From Bacteroidia bacterium (lineage in GTDB: Bacteria > Bacteroidota > Bacteroidia > B-17B0 > Aurantibacillaceae), in the NCBI GenBank assembly GCA_021740825.1, contig JAIOZA010000013.1, positions 1-64,000 of the forward strand: 64,000 nt of DNA, written 5' to 3'. Within the stretch, counting starts at the first letter, position 1; the number at the start of each line of letters is the position of its first letter. Under the pieces are notes generated by a model that did not search any database, was not told the origin of the DNA, and was given only the letters and a program-made list of their open reading frames with translations. Both the position numbers and the translations under genes were made by a program. Below are positions 32,370-41,946 of this stretch, one piece after another.

Positions 32370-32534
32370 GTTATCGTTTTAAAAAGATTTACTATGTTTT
32401 TTAACCTCGTAGCAACACAGAAAAATTTGTTTTTAGTTTATGTTGAAATTAACAAGTTACAGATAGTTTAAACTTCGTTTAAAACATAGATTGTTTTTAT
32501 CCTTACTATGTTTCTATGTGGTTTATAGAATTAA

Positions 32535-34307
32535 CTACCGGTTCATTCCTATCAAAAACTCTTCGTTTGATTGCGTTTTGCTTAGTTGATTTAATAAAAA
32601 TTCCATTGATTCAACAGGGTTCATATCAGCTAAGTGTTTTCTTAAAACCCATAAGCGCTGCAATGTTTCTTTACTCAGTAATAAATCATCTCTACGTGTT
32701 GAGGAAGATGATAAATCAACAGCAGGAAAAATACGTCGGTTAGCAATTTTTCTGTCTAATTGTAACTCCATGTTACCAGTACCTTTAAATTCCTCAAAAA
32801 TTACCTCATCCATTTTTGATCCAGTTTCAGTTAAAGCAGTAGCAATAATCGTTAAGGAACCTCCGTTTTCAATTTTACGAGCTGCTCCAAAAAAGCGTTT
32901 TGGTTTTTGTAAAGCATTAGCTTCAACACCACCCGATAAAACCTTGCCACTTGAAGGTGCAACGGTATTATAAGCACGAGCCATACGCGTAATACTATCT
33001 AATAAAATTACCACATCATGTCCGCACTCAACCATACGTTTTGCTTTTTCTAAAACAATGTTGGCAATTTTAACATGCTTTTCTGCCGGCTCATCAAAGG
33101 TAGAAGAAACAACTTCTGCTTTTACGCTTCGAGCCATATCTGTTACCTCTTCTGGACGTTCATCAATTAATAAAATAATCAAATAAACCTCAGGGTGATT
33201 GTAAGCAATTGCATTTGCAATATCTTTTAATAAAACAGTTTTACCAGTTTTAGGTTGCGCTACAATTAAGCCACGCTGTCCTTTTCCAATTGGCGCAAAC
33301 ATATCAATAATACGAGTGCTATTATTTTGTTGTGGATGACCAGTTAGTTTTAATTTTTCGGTAGGGAATAAAGGTGTTAAATAATCAAATGGCACTCTAT
33401 CTCTAATATAGGAAGGTTCTCTGCCATTAATTTCTTCAACCTTTACTAGTGGGAAAAATTTCTCACCATCTTTTGGGGGTCGAATTCCACCGCGAACAAC
33501 ATCTCCGGTTTTTAAACCAAATAATTTTATTTGCGCTTGAGAAACATAAATATCATCAGGAGAACTTAAATAATTGTAATCAGAACTTCTTAAAAATCCG
33601 TAACCATCAGGCATCATTTCTAAAACTCCTTCGCCAATAGCAATACCATCAAAATTATAATATACGCGTTCAGGTTTTGGTTGATGTTCTTTTACCGTTA
33701 CCTGCTCATGCGTTTCCATTCCTTCAGGCGTTTGAGGTTTTTCCTCGGGTTCAATATTTATTGCTAAATCATTATTTACTACAGGTTTTGATTCTGTGTT
33801 TTCTAAAGGTTTAATATGTTGTTGAGGTTTGTGATTATGAACAGGAATTCTTGGAGTACGTTCTTCTCTTTTTTCAAATTTCGGTCTTTCCTCTCTATTT
33901 GGCTGATTTGAAGAAGATACTTTTTCTGAAACCGGCTTTACCTCAATTTGTTTTTCTTCATTTGGTTTATTGTCAACTAACTTTAAGTCTGCAACTTTTT
34001 CATTTGTCGAATTCTCAAAAAGTGTTTTTTCAACTTTAACCATTCCTTCAATTGGTTTTTGAATACGGGGCTTTTTAACTTTAACTTCCGTTGAAGCAGC
34101 ATCTTTATTAACTTGATTAGTTGCAGTCTCTTTTTTAGGAAACTGATTTACTACTGTAGCAGCTAATTCTTGATTAGAGGCTTGGGCATCAACAATTTTT
34201 AAAACCATATCTGATTTTGTTAATCCTTTTGCATCAATACCAAATTGTTTGCAAATGTCCTTTAGCTGAGCAATAGCTCGGCTGCTTAAATCTAATACTT
34301 CAAACAT
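32535..34307 (-). CDS. rho: Transcription termination factor Rho
   Basis: This 590-residue hexameric RNA-DNA translocase ends transcription. It has the N-terminal SAP-like helices (about residues 1-50), a long low-complexity insertion rich in K/E/P/N (about 70-215), the RNA-binding cold-shock-like domain ('[15 protein letters not shown]', about 229-243), Walker A 'PKTGKT' (about 355-360), Walker B 'VILLDSITR' (about 440-448) and the R-loop region '[25 protein letters not shown]' spread over about 482-506. E. coli Rho has 419 residues; the extra length is the insertion, which is usual in Bacteroidota. It is a single leftward gene. Confidence 0.97.
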   Translation of the reverse strand: MFEVLDLSSRAIAQLKDICKQFGIDAKGLTKSDMVLKIVDAQASNQELAATVVNQFPKKETATNQVNKDAASTEVKVKKPRIQKPIEGMVKVEKTLFENSTNEKVADLKLVDNKPNEEKQIEVKPVSEKVSSSNQPNREERPKFEKREERTPRIPVHNHKPQQHIKPLENTESKPVVNNDLAINIEPEEKPQTPEGMETHEQVTVKEHQPKPERVYYNFDGIAIGEGVLEMMPDGYGFLRSSDYNYLSSPDDIYVSQAQIKLFGLKTGDVVRGGIRPPKDGEKFFPLVKVEEINGREPSYIRDRVPFDYLTPLFPTEKLKLTGHPQQNNSTRIIDMFAPIGKGQRGLIVAQPKTGKTVLLKDIANAIAYNHPEVYLIILLIDERPEEVTDMARSVKAEVVSSTFDEPAEKHVKIANIVLEKAKRMVECGHDVVILLDSITRMARAYNTVAPSSGKVLSGGVEANALQKPKRFFGAARKIENGGSLTIIATALTETGSKMDEVIFEEFKGTGNMELQLDRKIANRRIFPAVDLSSSSTRRDDLLLSKETLQRLWVLRKHLADMNPVESMEFLLNQLSKTQSNEEFLIGMNR

Positions 34308-34495
34308 AGTTATGTTTAATAATGGGAATAATAATTAAAAAAAGAATTTTGTTATTTTACTGCTTTTGTGATTTTATTGCTACAAGGTAATGCAGCTATT
34401 GTTATGATGATACAAGTATAAGGATTAATTTTATAAAACAAAATAATTTTAAGTGATTTTTTATGCCAAAATGAGTGCTGTTTTGTTAAATAAAA

Positions 34496-34507
34496 TATCT
34501 TTGCTAC
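34496..34507 (+). promoter_or_regulatory. -7 box directly before the pth start codon
   Basis: TATCTTTG (34496-34503) matches TAnnTTTG and ends 4 bp before the ATG at 34508. With the usual distance from -7 box to transcript start, the mRNA would begin at or next to the start codon, so pth may be leaderless. No TTTG lies at the -33 spacing. Confidence 0.5.
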
Positions 34508-35074
34508 ATGAGTAAGTTTTTAATAGTTGGATTAGGAAATATAGGAGACGAGTATGCAAATACAAGACATAATATTGGCTTTGAAGTATTAGATTATTTG
34601 GCGAAAGAGAATGATTTGAAATTTAAATCAGATAGATTAGCTGATGTTGCAGAATTTAAATATAAAGGCAAGCAACTTGTTTTAATTAAACCAAGTACTT
34701 ATATGAATTTAAGTGGGAAAGCATTAAATTACTGGATGCAGACCGAAAAAATAGCCATTGAAAATGTTTTAGTTATTGTAGATGAATTAGCTTTGCCATT
34801 TGGAAAAATACGTATAGGTCCAAAAGGAAGTGACGGCGGACATAATGGATTAAAAAATATACAAGAGACATTAAATACTAATCAATATCCACGATTGCGA
34901 TTTGGAATTAGCAATGAATTTAATAAAGGTAATCAGGTAAATTATGTGCTTGGTAAATGGAGCGATGATGAGAAAAAAACTCTACATAATAGGGTAAAAA
35001 TTGCCTCAGATGCTATTAAGTCATTTGCATTTATTGGATTGGCAAGATGTATGAATGAGTTTAATAATAAATAG
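34508..35074 (+). CDS. pth: Peptidyl-tRNA hydrolase
   Basis: This 188-residue Pth frees tRNA from peptidyl-tRNA dropped by ribosomes. Catalytic and binding residues are present: N11 in 'VGLGNIG', H21 in 'NTRHNIGFE', Asn in 'PSTYMNLSG' (about 66-74) and Asp in 'VIVDELALPFG' (about 92-102), plus 'GSDGGHNGLKNI' (about 111-122). Length is normal. A thioredoxin-like gene starts 2 bp after its stop codon, so the two are co-transcribed. Confidence 0.97.
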   Translation: MSKFLIVGLGNIGDEYANTRHNIGFEVLDYLAKENDLKFKSDRLADVAEFKYKGKQLVLIKPSTYMNLSGKALNYWMQTEKIAIENVLVIVDELALPFGKIRIGPKGSDGGHNGLKNIQETLNTNQYPRLRFGISNEFNKGNQVNYVLGKWSDDEKKTLHNRVKIASDAIKSFAFIGLARCMNEFNNK

Positions 35075-35076
35075 CA

Positions 35077-35562
35077 ATGTGTTTTAATAAAAGTTTCATT
35101 AAATTTTGTTTATTTTTTCCCCTGATTTTTGGAAATAAATTGTTTGCTCAAAATATTGCAATTTATAAAATTGATAATTTAACCCAAAGAATTTTTAATA
35201 ATTCAGACACAACTTACGTGGTTAATTTTTGGGCAACTTGGTGTAAACCATGTGTTGCTGAGTTACCCGAATTTGAAAAACTTCATTTAAATTACTCCTC
35301 TAAAAACGTGAAGGTATTGCTTGTGTGTATGGATTTTAAAGAAGAACTTGAAAAACGAGTAAAGCCTTTTATTGAAAAAACAAAGTACACTTGCGAAGTT
35401 GTGTTATTAGATGAAGCAAATGGAAATGATTTTATAAATAAGATTGAAACTTCATGGAGTGGAGCAATTCCGGCAACTTTAATTACAAAAAAAAATAAAT
35501 CTATTAATGATTTTATAGAAAAAAAAGTGACTTATGATTTTTTAGTAAATAAGCTTTATTGA
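35077..35562 (+). CDS. Exported thioredoxin-like (TlpA/ResA-type) protein
   Basis: This 161-residue protein has a signal peptide (about residues 1-24, ending FAQ) and a thioredoxin fold with the redox motif WCKPC (about 54-58) in 'VVNFWATWCKPCVAELPEF', and the cis-proline region 'GAIPATLI' (about 131-138). Such periplasmic proteins reduce disulphides, for example in cytochrome c maturation. It follows pth by 2 bp. The family is certain; the substrate is unknown. Confidence 0.9.
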   Translation: MCFNKSFIKFCLFFPLIFGNKLFAQNIAIYKIDNLTQRIFNNSDTTYVVNFWATWCKPCVAELPEFEKLHLNYSSKNVKVLLVCMDFKEELEKRVKPFIEKTKYTCEVVLLDEANGNDFINKIETSWSGAIPATLITKKNKSINDFIEKKVTYDFLVNKLY

Positions 35563-35634
35563 TTATACAATTCCTTAAATAATTTTTAATTTTTATTCTC
35601 AAAAATCCATTTGAGATAGTATCTTTACCCAACT

Positions 35635-36051
35635 ATGGCATTACTTGTAAAAACATCACAACTCCCAAATTCAGGTAAAGGGTTATTTACCACTACCAAC
35701 ATTAAAAAAGGCACAAGAGTAATTGAGTACTTGGGCGAAATTATTGATTGGAAAGAATATGAGCGTAGGGTAGAGCGGGATGAAGACGGCTATTTATTTT
35801 TTATTAATAAAAAAAACTGCATCGATGCTTGGAATACGCCTCAGCATAAAGCAAGATTTGCAAATGATGCAGCTGGCTTAGGGAGAGTAAAAGGATTGAA
35901 AAATAATTGCGTGTATGAAACGGAAGAAAATAGATGCTATATTTTAAGTACAAGAGATATTTTAGCAGGAGAAGAAATTTTTGTTAGTTACACAAAAGAA
36001 TATTGGGATTGTGTAAAATATAATATCAGTATTGGACGAGGAAGAAAATAA
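35635..36051 (+). CDS. SET-domain protein
   Basis: This 138-residue protein is a stand-alone SET domain, the fold of protein-lysine methyltransferases using S-adenosylmethionine. Visible motifs are 'GKGLFTTTNIKKGTRVIEYLGE' split over about residues 14-35, 'RFANDAAG' in place of the usual RFINHS-C (about 73-80), 'NCVYE' (about 91-95) and 'LAGEEIFVSY' with a late tyrosine (about 110-119). The NHS motif is altered to NDA, so activity should be checked. A possible -7 box, TATCTTTA (35620-35627), lies 7 bp before the start, and a terminator follows the gene. Confidence 0.85.
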   Translation: MALLVKTSQLPNSGKGLFTTTNIKKGTRVIEYLGEIIDWKEYERRVERDEDGYLFFINKKNCIDAWNTPQHKARFANDAAGLGRVKGLKNNCVYETEENRCYILSTRDILAGEEIFVSYTKEYWDCVKYNISIGRGRK

Positions 36052-36076
36052 TTACAAAGATAGATTCTTTAATTTC

Positions 36077-36109
36077 AAGCGACTCAAACTTTTTGTGTCG
36101 CTTTTTTTT
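36077..36109 (+). terminator. Rho-independent terminator after the SET gene
   Basis: Stem AAGCGAC/GTCGCTT (36077-36083 and 36097-36103) with a 13-nt loop and a following run of six or more T. It lies 26 bp after the stop codon of the SET-domain gene and separates it from the surface-glycan region. Confidence 0.85.
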
Positions 36110-36135
36110 ATAAATTAGTATTGATTATTTTTTAA

Positions 36136-37206
36136 ATGGATTACACCCAAATTAATAATATACCAATGTTTTTTATTGTGGGTAGAGCTCGCTCTGGCAC
36201 AACTTTGCTGCAAACCTTATTAGACGCTCATCCATCTATTGTTATACCAAGTGAATCTTGTATATTATTGCACTTAAAAAACAAGTATTTTACTTGTGCA
36301 AATTGGGACAATAAAGCAATTGATACTTTCATTGAAGATCTTTTGACAGAGAAGAAGTTGAGGCAAAGTTGGAAAGTTGATTATAGAAAACTTAAAAATG
36401 AAATTCTTGAAATACCTCTGTTACAAAGAAACTATATTTTAATTTGTAAAATTTTATATTTAAACTATTTATCTATTTTTAATCAACAAAATATAAGTTT
36501 AATCGGCGATAAAAATCCAATATATGGTGCTTTTATAAGTGACATGCTTGAATTATTTCCTCAAGCAAAATTTATTCATATTGTTAGAGATTACAGAGCA
36601 AATATTTGTTCAAATAGAGATGTCTTTTCATTAAAAAATATAGCTAGTTTGGCACATGCATGGACTTATCATAACAGAAAAATTGAAATTGCTAAAACAA
36701 AAATCCCACATCAATTTTACACATTAAAGTATGAAGAGTTAGCTTTAGACCCTAAAACTGAAATGAAAAAGGTTTTTGATTTTTTAAATGTAGGATATAA
36801 CGATTCAGTTTTTGATTTTTATAAAGAATTGAATGAAAAAGCTGAACCGAAAGCGAGGAATCGTTTTAAAAAAGTACACGGAAATTTATTAAATCCAATA
36901 AATGTAAATAGAGTGGAGGTATGGAAGGATGCACTTGCAGAGCAAGATATCGCTTTATCTGAATTTATTTGCGAGTTAGATGGCAGGAAATACGGTTATC
37001 AATCTACAATCGTAAAAAAAGCAAATTTGCATTTATATTTAAAAAGTACTTATGGATATATGCTTCATATTTTAATTATTCTTGTAATTAAATTATTTTA
37101 TTATTCTCCATTTTTTTTAAAAAAATTATACGCTTGGATTGCAAGAATAATATATCAATGGCGCAAAAAAGCCAATTATTTTAATCAAACAGATTATACT
37201 AAATAG
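36136..37206 (+). CDS. Sulfotransferase family protein
   Basis: This 356-residue protein belongs to the PAPS-dependent sulfotransferases (Sulfotransfer_3 type). The 5'-phosphosulfate loop is 'GRARSGTTLLQTLLDAHP' (about residues 16-33), and the 3'-phosphate-binding region is 'FIHIVRDYRANICSNRD' (about 147-163). A helical, partly hydrophobic end (about 300-335) may touch the membrane. The next gene is a paralogue in tandem, 22 bp away. With the glycosyltransferase that follows, they probably sulfate a surface glycan or lipid; the acceptor is unknown. Confidence 0.85.
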   Translation: MDYTQINNIPMFFIVGRARSGTTLLQTLLDAHPSIVIPSESCILLHLKNKYFTCANWDNKAIDTFIEDLLTEKKLRQSWKVDYRKLKNEILEIPLLQRNYILICKILYLNYLSIFNQQNISLIGDKNPIYGAFISDMLELFPQAKFIHIVRDYRANICSNRDVFSLKNIASLAHAWTYHNRKIEIAKTKIPHQFYTLKYEELALDPKTEMKKVFDFLNVGYNDSVFDFYKELNEKAEPKARNRFKKVHGNLLNPINVNRVEVWKDALAEQDIALSEFICELDGRKYGYQSTIVKKANLHLYLKSTYGYMLHILIILVIKLFYYSPFFLKKLYAWIARIIYQWRKKANYFNQTDYTK

Positions 37207-37228
37207 TATTTGTAAGTAAATTATTATT

Positions 37229-38338
37229 GTGCATTTAACCATTCATGAAATAGAAAAAATACCAATAGTTTTCATTATTGGAAGAGGGCGTTCAGGTACA
37301 TCCTTATTGCAAACTATTTTTGATGCACATCCATCTGTGATCACAGCAAATGAATCTGTATTTATCCTTCATTTAAAGCAAAAGTATTCAAGAGTAAAAA
37401 TATGGAGCGAGGATAAAATAAATGAATTTATTGTTGACTTGTATAAGGATTTAAAGTTTTTACATTTATGGAATGTTGACCAAACTATATTAAGAAACAA
37501 AATCAATCTTTACCCTATAAATGAAATTAATTTTTCTATACTTTGTAAGTTGGTTTACTTATCTGTTAAGTCTCCATTTAGTAAAAGTAAAATATCACTT
37601 ATCGTCGATAAAAATCCCATATATAGTTTTTTTATTAACGAATTAATTGCACTTTTTCCAAATGCAAAATTCATTCACCTCGTTCGTGATTACCGTGATA
37701 ATGTTATTTCAAGTAGGAAGGCATTTGGTATAAAAAATGTTGCAGTTTTGTCACAAAGATGGAAACGGCAAAATATGTACATTGATAAATTAAGTAGTAA
37801 GCATATAAATAATTTTTATAAAGTACAATATGAAACACTTGTTAGAGATGCAGAAGATATGGTAAAAGAGATTTGCATATTTTCCGGCATCTTGTACAAT
37901 CCCGCAATGCTTAATTTTTATCAAACTACAAATAAAATTTACAATGAAAATGTTCCTGAAAGAAAAGTATTGAATTCCATTGTAAATAAAATCCATTTAA
38001 ATTTATTAAATCCCATTAATACAACGCAAATTAATAAATGGAAAGAGGAACTAACAAATAATGAAATTGAATTGATAGATTATATTGCAGGAAATTATGG
38101 AGTAAAATATAATTATCATCCAACAACTAATAAGTTTAAATTTAATTACCTATACCATTTTTTTAAGAGTTATTTTATTTCGTATTTAGATCTTCTTGTA
38201 TATAAATCCTATTATAAATTACCAATGACTTTAAGAGATTTTTCATTTGCTCTATCAAAAAAAGTACACACTACATTTGGGTACACTAATAAATACAATA
38301 AAGTTGCAATTAATTACAGAGATAAAAAGCAATCTTAA
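37229..38338 (+). CDS. Sulfotransferase family protein, tandem paralogue
   Basis: This 369-residue paralogue of the preceding gene starts at a GTG, the only in-frame start that keeps the N-terminal strand. It has the same loop, 'GRGRSGTSLLQTIFDAHP' (about residues 16-33), and 'FIHLVRDYRDNVISSRKAF' (about 148-166). The two proteins align throughout, so a tandem duplication is clear, but the rest has diverged, which suggests different acceptors. It lies 14 bp before the glycosyltransferase gene in the same operon. Confidence 0.85.
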   Translation: MHLTIHEIEKIPIVFIIGRGRSGTSLLQTIFDAHPSVITANESVFILHLKQKYSRVKIWSEDKINEFIVDLYKDLKFLHLWNVDQTILRNKINLYPINEINFSILCKLVYLSVKSPFSKSKISLIVDKNPIYSFFINELIALFPNAKFIHLVRDYRDNVISSRKAFGIKNVAVLSQRWKRQNMYIDKLSSKHINNFYKVQYETLVRDAEDMVKEICIFSGILYNPAMLNFYQTTNKIYNENVPERKVLNSIVNKIHLNLLNPINTTQINKWKEELTNNEIELIDYIAGNYGVKYNYHPTTNKFKFNYLYHFFKSYFISYLDLLVYKSYYKLPMTLRDFSFALSKKVHTTFGYTNKYNKVAINYRDKKQS

Positions 38339-38352
38339 TTTATTTTTAAATA

Positions 38353-39213
38353 ATGAACTTTAAAATACCTATTGCAATAATTATATACAATAGACCTGAA
38401 AAAACTAATAAGTTATTTTCGGTTATTAAAAAAATAAAACCAAGTCAATTGTATATTATTGCCGATGGTCCAAAAAATGAGGAGGATAAATTAAAATGCA
38501 ATTTAGTAAAAGAAGTAATTGCATCGATTGATTGGAAAGTTGATTTAAAAATCATCGAATCAGATTATAATATGGGAAATGTGCCCAGAACAATAAGTGG
38601 TTTAAATTGGGTTTTTTCGCAAACAGAACTTGCAATTATTTTGGAGGATGATTGTATTCCTGACCTTTCCTTTTTTAGCTATTGTGAGAACTTATTAAAT
38701 TATTATAAAGATGACAAGGATGTCATGCATATTTCTGGTTACAATATTTTACAAGAAATTCCTAATGCCGAAGCGAGTTATTTTTTCTCGAAATATATTT
38801 TGCCGCCATGGGGATGGGCAACATGGAGTAGGGCATGGGAGAAGTTCAACGTAAACATGGATTCGTGGCAACAACACAAAAAAGAAATTTATGTAAATAT
38901 TAGCCAAGAAAATTTTAAAACTTGGACAGATACGTTTGAATTTTTGCGCATGCATAAAATAGGTTGGGATATTCCTTGGAATGTTGATATATGGGCAAAT
39001 AGCGGAGTTGGAATTATTCCCTCAGTTAATCTGATTAATAATATTGGTTTTGACGAAGAAGCTACTTATACAAAAAAGGGAACCGAATTTGCCAAAATAA
39101 TATCTGCAGAAATGAAGTTTCCACTTGTTCATCCGAAAATTAAAAATTTTGCTTTTGATAAAGAAATTGAATCTAAATGCATTGAATTGCTAAAAAGCAT
39201 TGCTAATGATTAG
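38353..39213 (+). CDS. Glycosyltransferase family 2-like (GNT-I-like)
   Basis: This 286-residue GT-A enzyme transfers a sugar from a nucleotide donor, probably for cell-surface glycan. It has the start 'IAIIIYNRPEKTNKL' (about residues 7-21), the donor-site 'YIIADGPKNEED' (about 36-47), the metal-binding 'AIILEDDCIPDLSFF' (about 96-110, a DXD-like EDD) and 'PWGWATWSRAWEKF' (about 150-163). It is the last gene of the rightward sulfotransferase operon and converges with the hydroxylase-like gene 4 bp away. Confidence 0.85.
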   Translation: MNFKIPIAIIIYNRPEKTNKLFSVIKKIKPSQLYIIADGPKNEEDKLKCNLVKEVIASIDWKVDLKIIESDYNMGNVPRTISGLNWVFSQTELAIILEDDCIPDLSFFSYCENLLNYYKDDKDVMHISGYNILQEIPNAEASYFFSKYILPPWGWATWSRAWEKFNVNMDSWQQHKKEIYVNISQENFKTWTDTFEFLRMHKIGWDIPWNVDIWANSGVGIIPSVNLINNIGFDEEATYTKKGTEFAKIISAEMKFPLVHPKIKNFAFDKEIESKCIELLKSIAND

Positions 39214-39217
39214 GTAA

Positions 39218-39976
39218 TTACAACCATAATTTATTCCGCTTAAATACCGAAAAATAAATATACACAAGCAAGGACATTATCCATTGAAAAGCTCTATTTT
39301 TAGTGATGGATTTTAGAATAGGTAATTTCTGCACTATTCGTTGCGATTTAATGATAGCATTTACGCGAGCGCAAATCCACAATTTCTTTTTAATAAATTC
39401 TGGTCGAATAACATCGACTATTAATACTATTCTTGGTTGAGAAGATTTGTTCCATGCTTTATGATATGCTGCATCATTAAAAATTAATAATTTTCCTTCC
39501 TGCCAGCTTCGTTCTTCGTAACCAACTTGAAATCCAGTGAAAGGTAATGAAGCGGGTATTAACAAGCCTAAATGACAACGATGAATGGCATTGGTATCTC
39601 CATAATGTGGTTTGATTGCAGAATTTGGTTCCATTATGCTTACAGAAGCGGAAACAATACCTGGGATATTTTTTAATATTTTAATGGTAGCTGAAAAACT
39701 ATCGCAGATGCTTTTTTCTGCCCGAATACCAAAAAAATAAAAACCAAAAGATTTCCATTTTCCAATTGAATTAACTAAATCGCTCGCGAAATAGGGGTTA
39801 TAATGATTTTTATGAAGTTCAAAATGTTTGATAATTTCATCATAAATAATTTGATGATTTTCTTCAATAATTGCTGTCCACTTATAAAAATCAGGGTTTA
39901 TAAAAGTTTCTTTAGTTCGACTCTTTTCCTGAATTCCTAAATATGAATAATATATTTTTTCAGTTGACAACATCAT
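39218..39976 (-). CDS. Aspartyl/asparaginyl beta-hydroxylase-like dioxygenase (LpxO-like)
   Basis: This 252-residue protein is of the Asp_Arg_Hydrox family, Fe(II)/2-oxoglutarate enzymes that include LpxO, which 2-hydroxylates lipid A acyl chains. Motifs are 'IKPHYGDTNAIHRCHLGLLIP' spread over about residues 119-139 (iron-binding His), 'GFQVGYEERSWQEGKLLIFND' spread over about 147-167, 'AYHKAWN' (second His, about 169-175) and 'PRIVLIVDVIRP' (2-oxoglutarate Arg). A C-terminal hydrophobic helix (about 228-245) suggests membrane attachment. It ends a leftward surface-glycan operon, so a lipid or glycan acyl chain is a plausible substrate. Confidence 0.8.
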   Translation of the reverse strand: MMLSTEKIYYSYLGIQEKSRTKETFINPDFYKWTAIIEENHQIIYDEIIKHFELHKNHYNPYFASDLVNSIGKWKSFGFYFFGIRAEKSICDSFSATIKILKNIPGIVSASVSIMEPNSAIKPHYGDTNAIHRCHLGLLIPASLPFTGFQVGYEERSWQEGKLLIFNDAAYHKAWNKSSQPRIVLIVDVIRPEFIKKKLWICARVNAIIKSQRIVQKLPILKSITKNRAFQWIMSLLVYIYFSVFKRNKLWL

Positions 39977-39996
39977 TTTTTTAATTGAAAGTTCAG

Positions 39997-41118
39997 TTAC
40001 TTTCTTGCTAACGCTATTATTTTACGCTCAATAAATTCGTAGGATAAAATTGAAATACCAAATGAAATACAAAAACATAAAATATAATAAATGATGTTCC
40101 ACCAAAGCAGATTACTGGAATTATAGTAAGGGCGTAATAAATTTGAAACTATGTATATGACTGGTAGTTGATACATATATAGTCCGTAAGATATTTTACC
40201 AATATATCTAATGATGAAATTATCAAGAAAGAAAATAGGTTGATTTTTTGACGCCAATGAAACAAGGATGAATGTAAAACTAACCGCAAAAAATAAATGT
40301 AATAGTTGAGATGCATTGCCCAATCCCATCGTTAAAATTAATAGTCCTAAATTTAAATATTTTATCATTGGTTGGTTGATATAATGAAGCAGTCTTTCTT
40401 TTTTTTCAATAAAAAAATAGGCACCTAAACCACCTATTGCAAAAGCTTCAAATCTTAAATTAAATAAAAAATGTTTTATCACTTTTAAATTATTTAATAC
40501 TTCAGCAGGTAATAATGAAAAGTTAAAAAGTATAGAAAAAACAATCGTTATAAAAAACTTTATTAAAATAATAGTTACTAGAGTTTTGACGATGTTTTTT
40601 GCTTTTTTTATCAGCAAGGGGGTTATGGCATAAAACTGTTCTTCAACTCCAATAGACCATAGATGACCTAATGCAACAAGCAATGCACCTGAAAAGAATA
40701 CGTGAAAATTAGGTAATTGTAAAAAATAAAGTGGTAAGGCAACAAAATAATTAACGGATGTGTTGGTTGCAGGCATATAAAACAATTTGCTTTGCGAAAA
40801 GAAGAATAGAGACAAAAAAATCAATAGGTAGTAAAGTGGCCAAATTCTGCTAATGCGACGTTTATAAAAATTCATCAAAGAAATTGTGCCTGTTTCTTTT
40901 TTTTCCTTTAATAGAATGTAGGTAATTAAAAAACCGCTGAGTGTAAAAAACAAAGTCATGGCAGTATGCCCCATACCGTTTGTAAATGAATAGTGAGATT
41001 CATAACCAAAAAGAACTTTACCTTTCTCGGTATGGTGCAGTAATATTAAAAAAGAACCTAAAAACCTTAGTCCATCTAGTCCTCGAATATAGAATTTGTC
41101 TCTCAATTTAATTACCAA
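39997..41118 (-). CDS. Acyltransferase 3 (OafA-like) membrane protein
   Basis: This 373-residue integral membrane acyltransferase has about ten hydrophobic helices. The family (acyltransferase 3) moves acyl groups from the cytoplasm onto periplasmic or surface glycans. Signature 'GLDGLRFLGSFLILLHH' (about residues 9-25, with the His pair), 'FFTLSGFLITYILLKE' (about 58-73), 'RRISRIWPLYYLLI' and 'HLWSIGVEEQFY' (about 150-161) are all present. The start overlaps the end of the sulfotransferase gene by 7 bp, so the genes are translationally coupled. Confidence 0.9.
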   Translation of the reverse strand: MVIKLRDKFYIRGLDGLRFLGSFLILLHHTEKGKVLFGYESHYSFTNGMGHTAMTLFFTLSGFLITYILLKEKKETGTISLMNFYKRRISRIWPLYYLLIFLSLFFFSQSKLFYMPATNTSVNYFVALPLYFLQLPNFHVFFSGALLVALGHLWSIGVEEQFYAITPLLIKKAKNIVKTLVTIILIKFFITIVFSILFNFSLLPAEVLNNLKVIKHFLFNLRFEAFAIGGLGAYFFIEKKERLLHYINQPMIKYLNLGLLILTMGLGNASQLLHLFFAVSFTFILVSLASKNQPIFFLDNFIIRYIGKISYGLYMYQLPVIYIVSNLLRPYYNSSNLLWWNIIYYILCFCISFGISILSYEFIERKIIALARK

Positions 41119-41945
41119 TTATATCTTTTACCAATTAACTGAAATAATTTTTCATTATAAGGTTTATAAAATTCATTTATTTTTTTTAATACATCATCAT
41201 AATCATGTTTATTTTCTTTAACACTCACATTGATTTTTTTTTGAGGTAATGTTTCAAATGGTAGATTTAAAAAATTACATATTTTCTCTATCGTATTATT
41301 ATGATTATTCTGTAATTCGCTATGTTCTATTATTAAAATATTTTCTTTTGGAAATAAATTATAATATTTTTCAATTTGATAAAAGTAAATTCCTGTTTGC
41401 ACATATGGTGGCTTTACAACATTCCACTGCTCATTTTTTAATGCTTTCATTTCATTATCAATTGCAATTGAAAAATTTTGTTTATCATGAAGAGCATTGT
41501 ATTTATGGTGATTTTTAAAGCCATAATGAAACATAGTCCAGGCTGATAAAGCTCTATCCACTGGATTCCTTAAACTGATTATAATTTTTATATTTTTATT
41601 ATAGGCAAAAATTCTCTCTGCAACATTTGGTTTGAATAAATAGGACGGTGTCGCTTCAAAAAGTAAATTACCACTAGGAACTTTATATGGAAACGGAAAA
41701 AATAAATGATAGTTATTGTATTTTTTATTTGGAAATCGATCATCATTGTCAAAAAAATGAATTTCTTTTTTAATTGCACCAGTAATTTCTGTATGCTGCT
41801 TTAAAATTTCAAAGAGGGCACTAGTTCCTGATTTTTGAGCTCCAACAATTATAAAATCTGGTTTAGAATAATAACCAAAGAAGACAATTGTTTTTCTAAT
41901 TAGGTACTTAAATAATTGTAAAATTTTATTAATTAAAGCCCACAT
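41112..41945 (-). CDS. Sulfotransferase (heparan-sulfate-type domain)
   Basis: This 277-residue sulfotransferase has the PAPS loop 'VGAQKSGTSALFEILKQHTE' split over about residues 34-53, the 'KEIHFFDND' segment (about 60-68) and the 3'-phosphate site 'IIISLRNPVDRALSAW' (about 117-132). This is the Sulfotransfer_1/NDST-like type, unlike the two rightward sulfotransferases. It lies between the acyltransferase and a GNAT protein, with 1-bp and overlapping junctions, so it acts in the same glycan pathway. The acceptor is not known. Confidence 0.85.
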   Translation of the reverse strand: MWALINKILQLFKYLIRKTIVFFGYYSKPDFIIVGAQKSGTSALFEILKQHTEITGAIKKEIHFFDNDDRFPNKKYNNYHLFFPFPYKVPSGNLLFEATPSYLFKPNVAERIFAYNKNIKIIISLRNPVDRALSAWTMFHYGFKNHHKYNALHDKQNFSIAIDNEMKALKNEQWNVVKPPYVQTGIYFYQIEKYYNLFPKENILIIEHSELQNNHNNTIEKICNFLNLPFETLPQKKINVSVKENKHDYDDVLKKINEFYKPYNEKLFQLIGKRYNW

Positions 41946-41946
41946 A

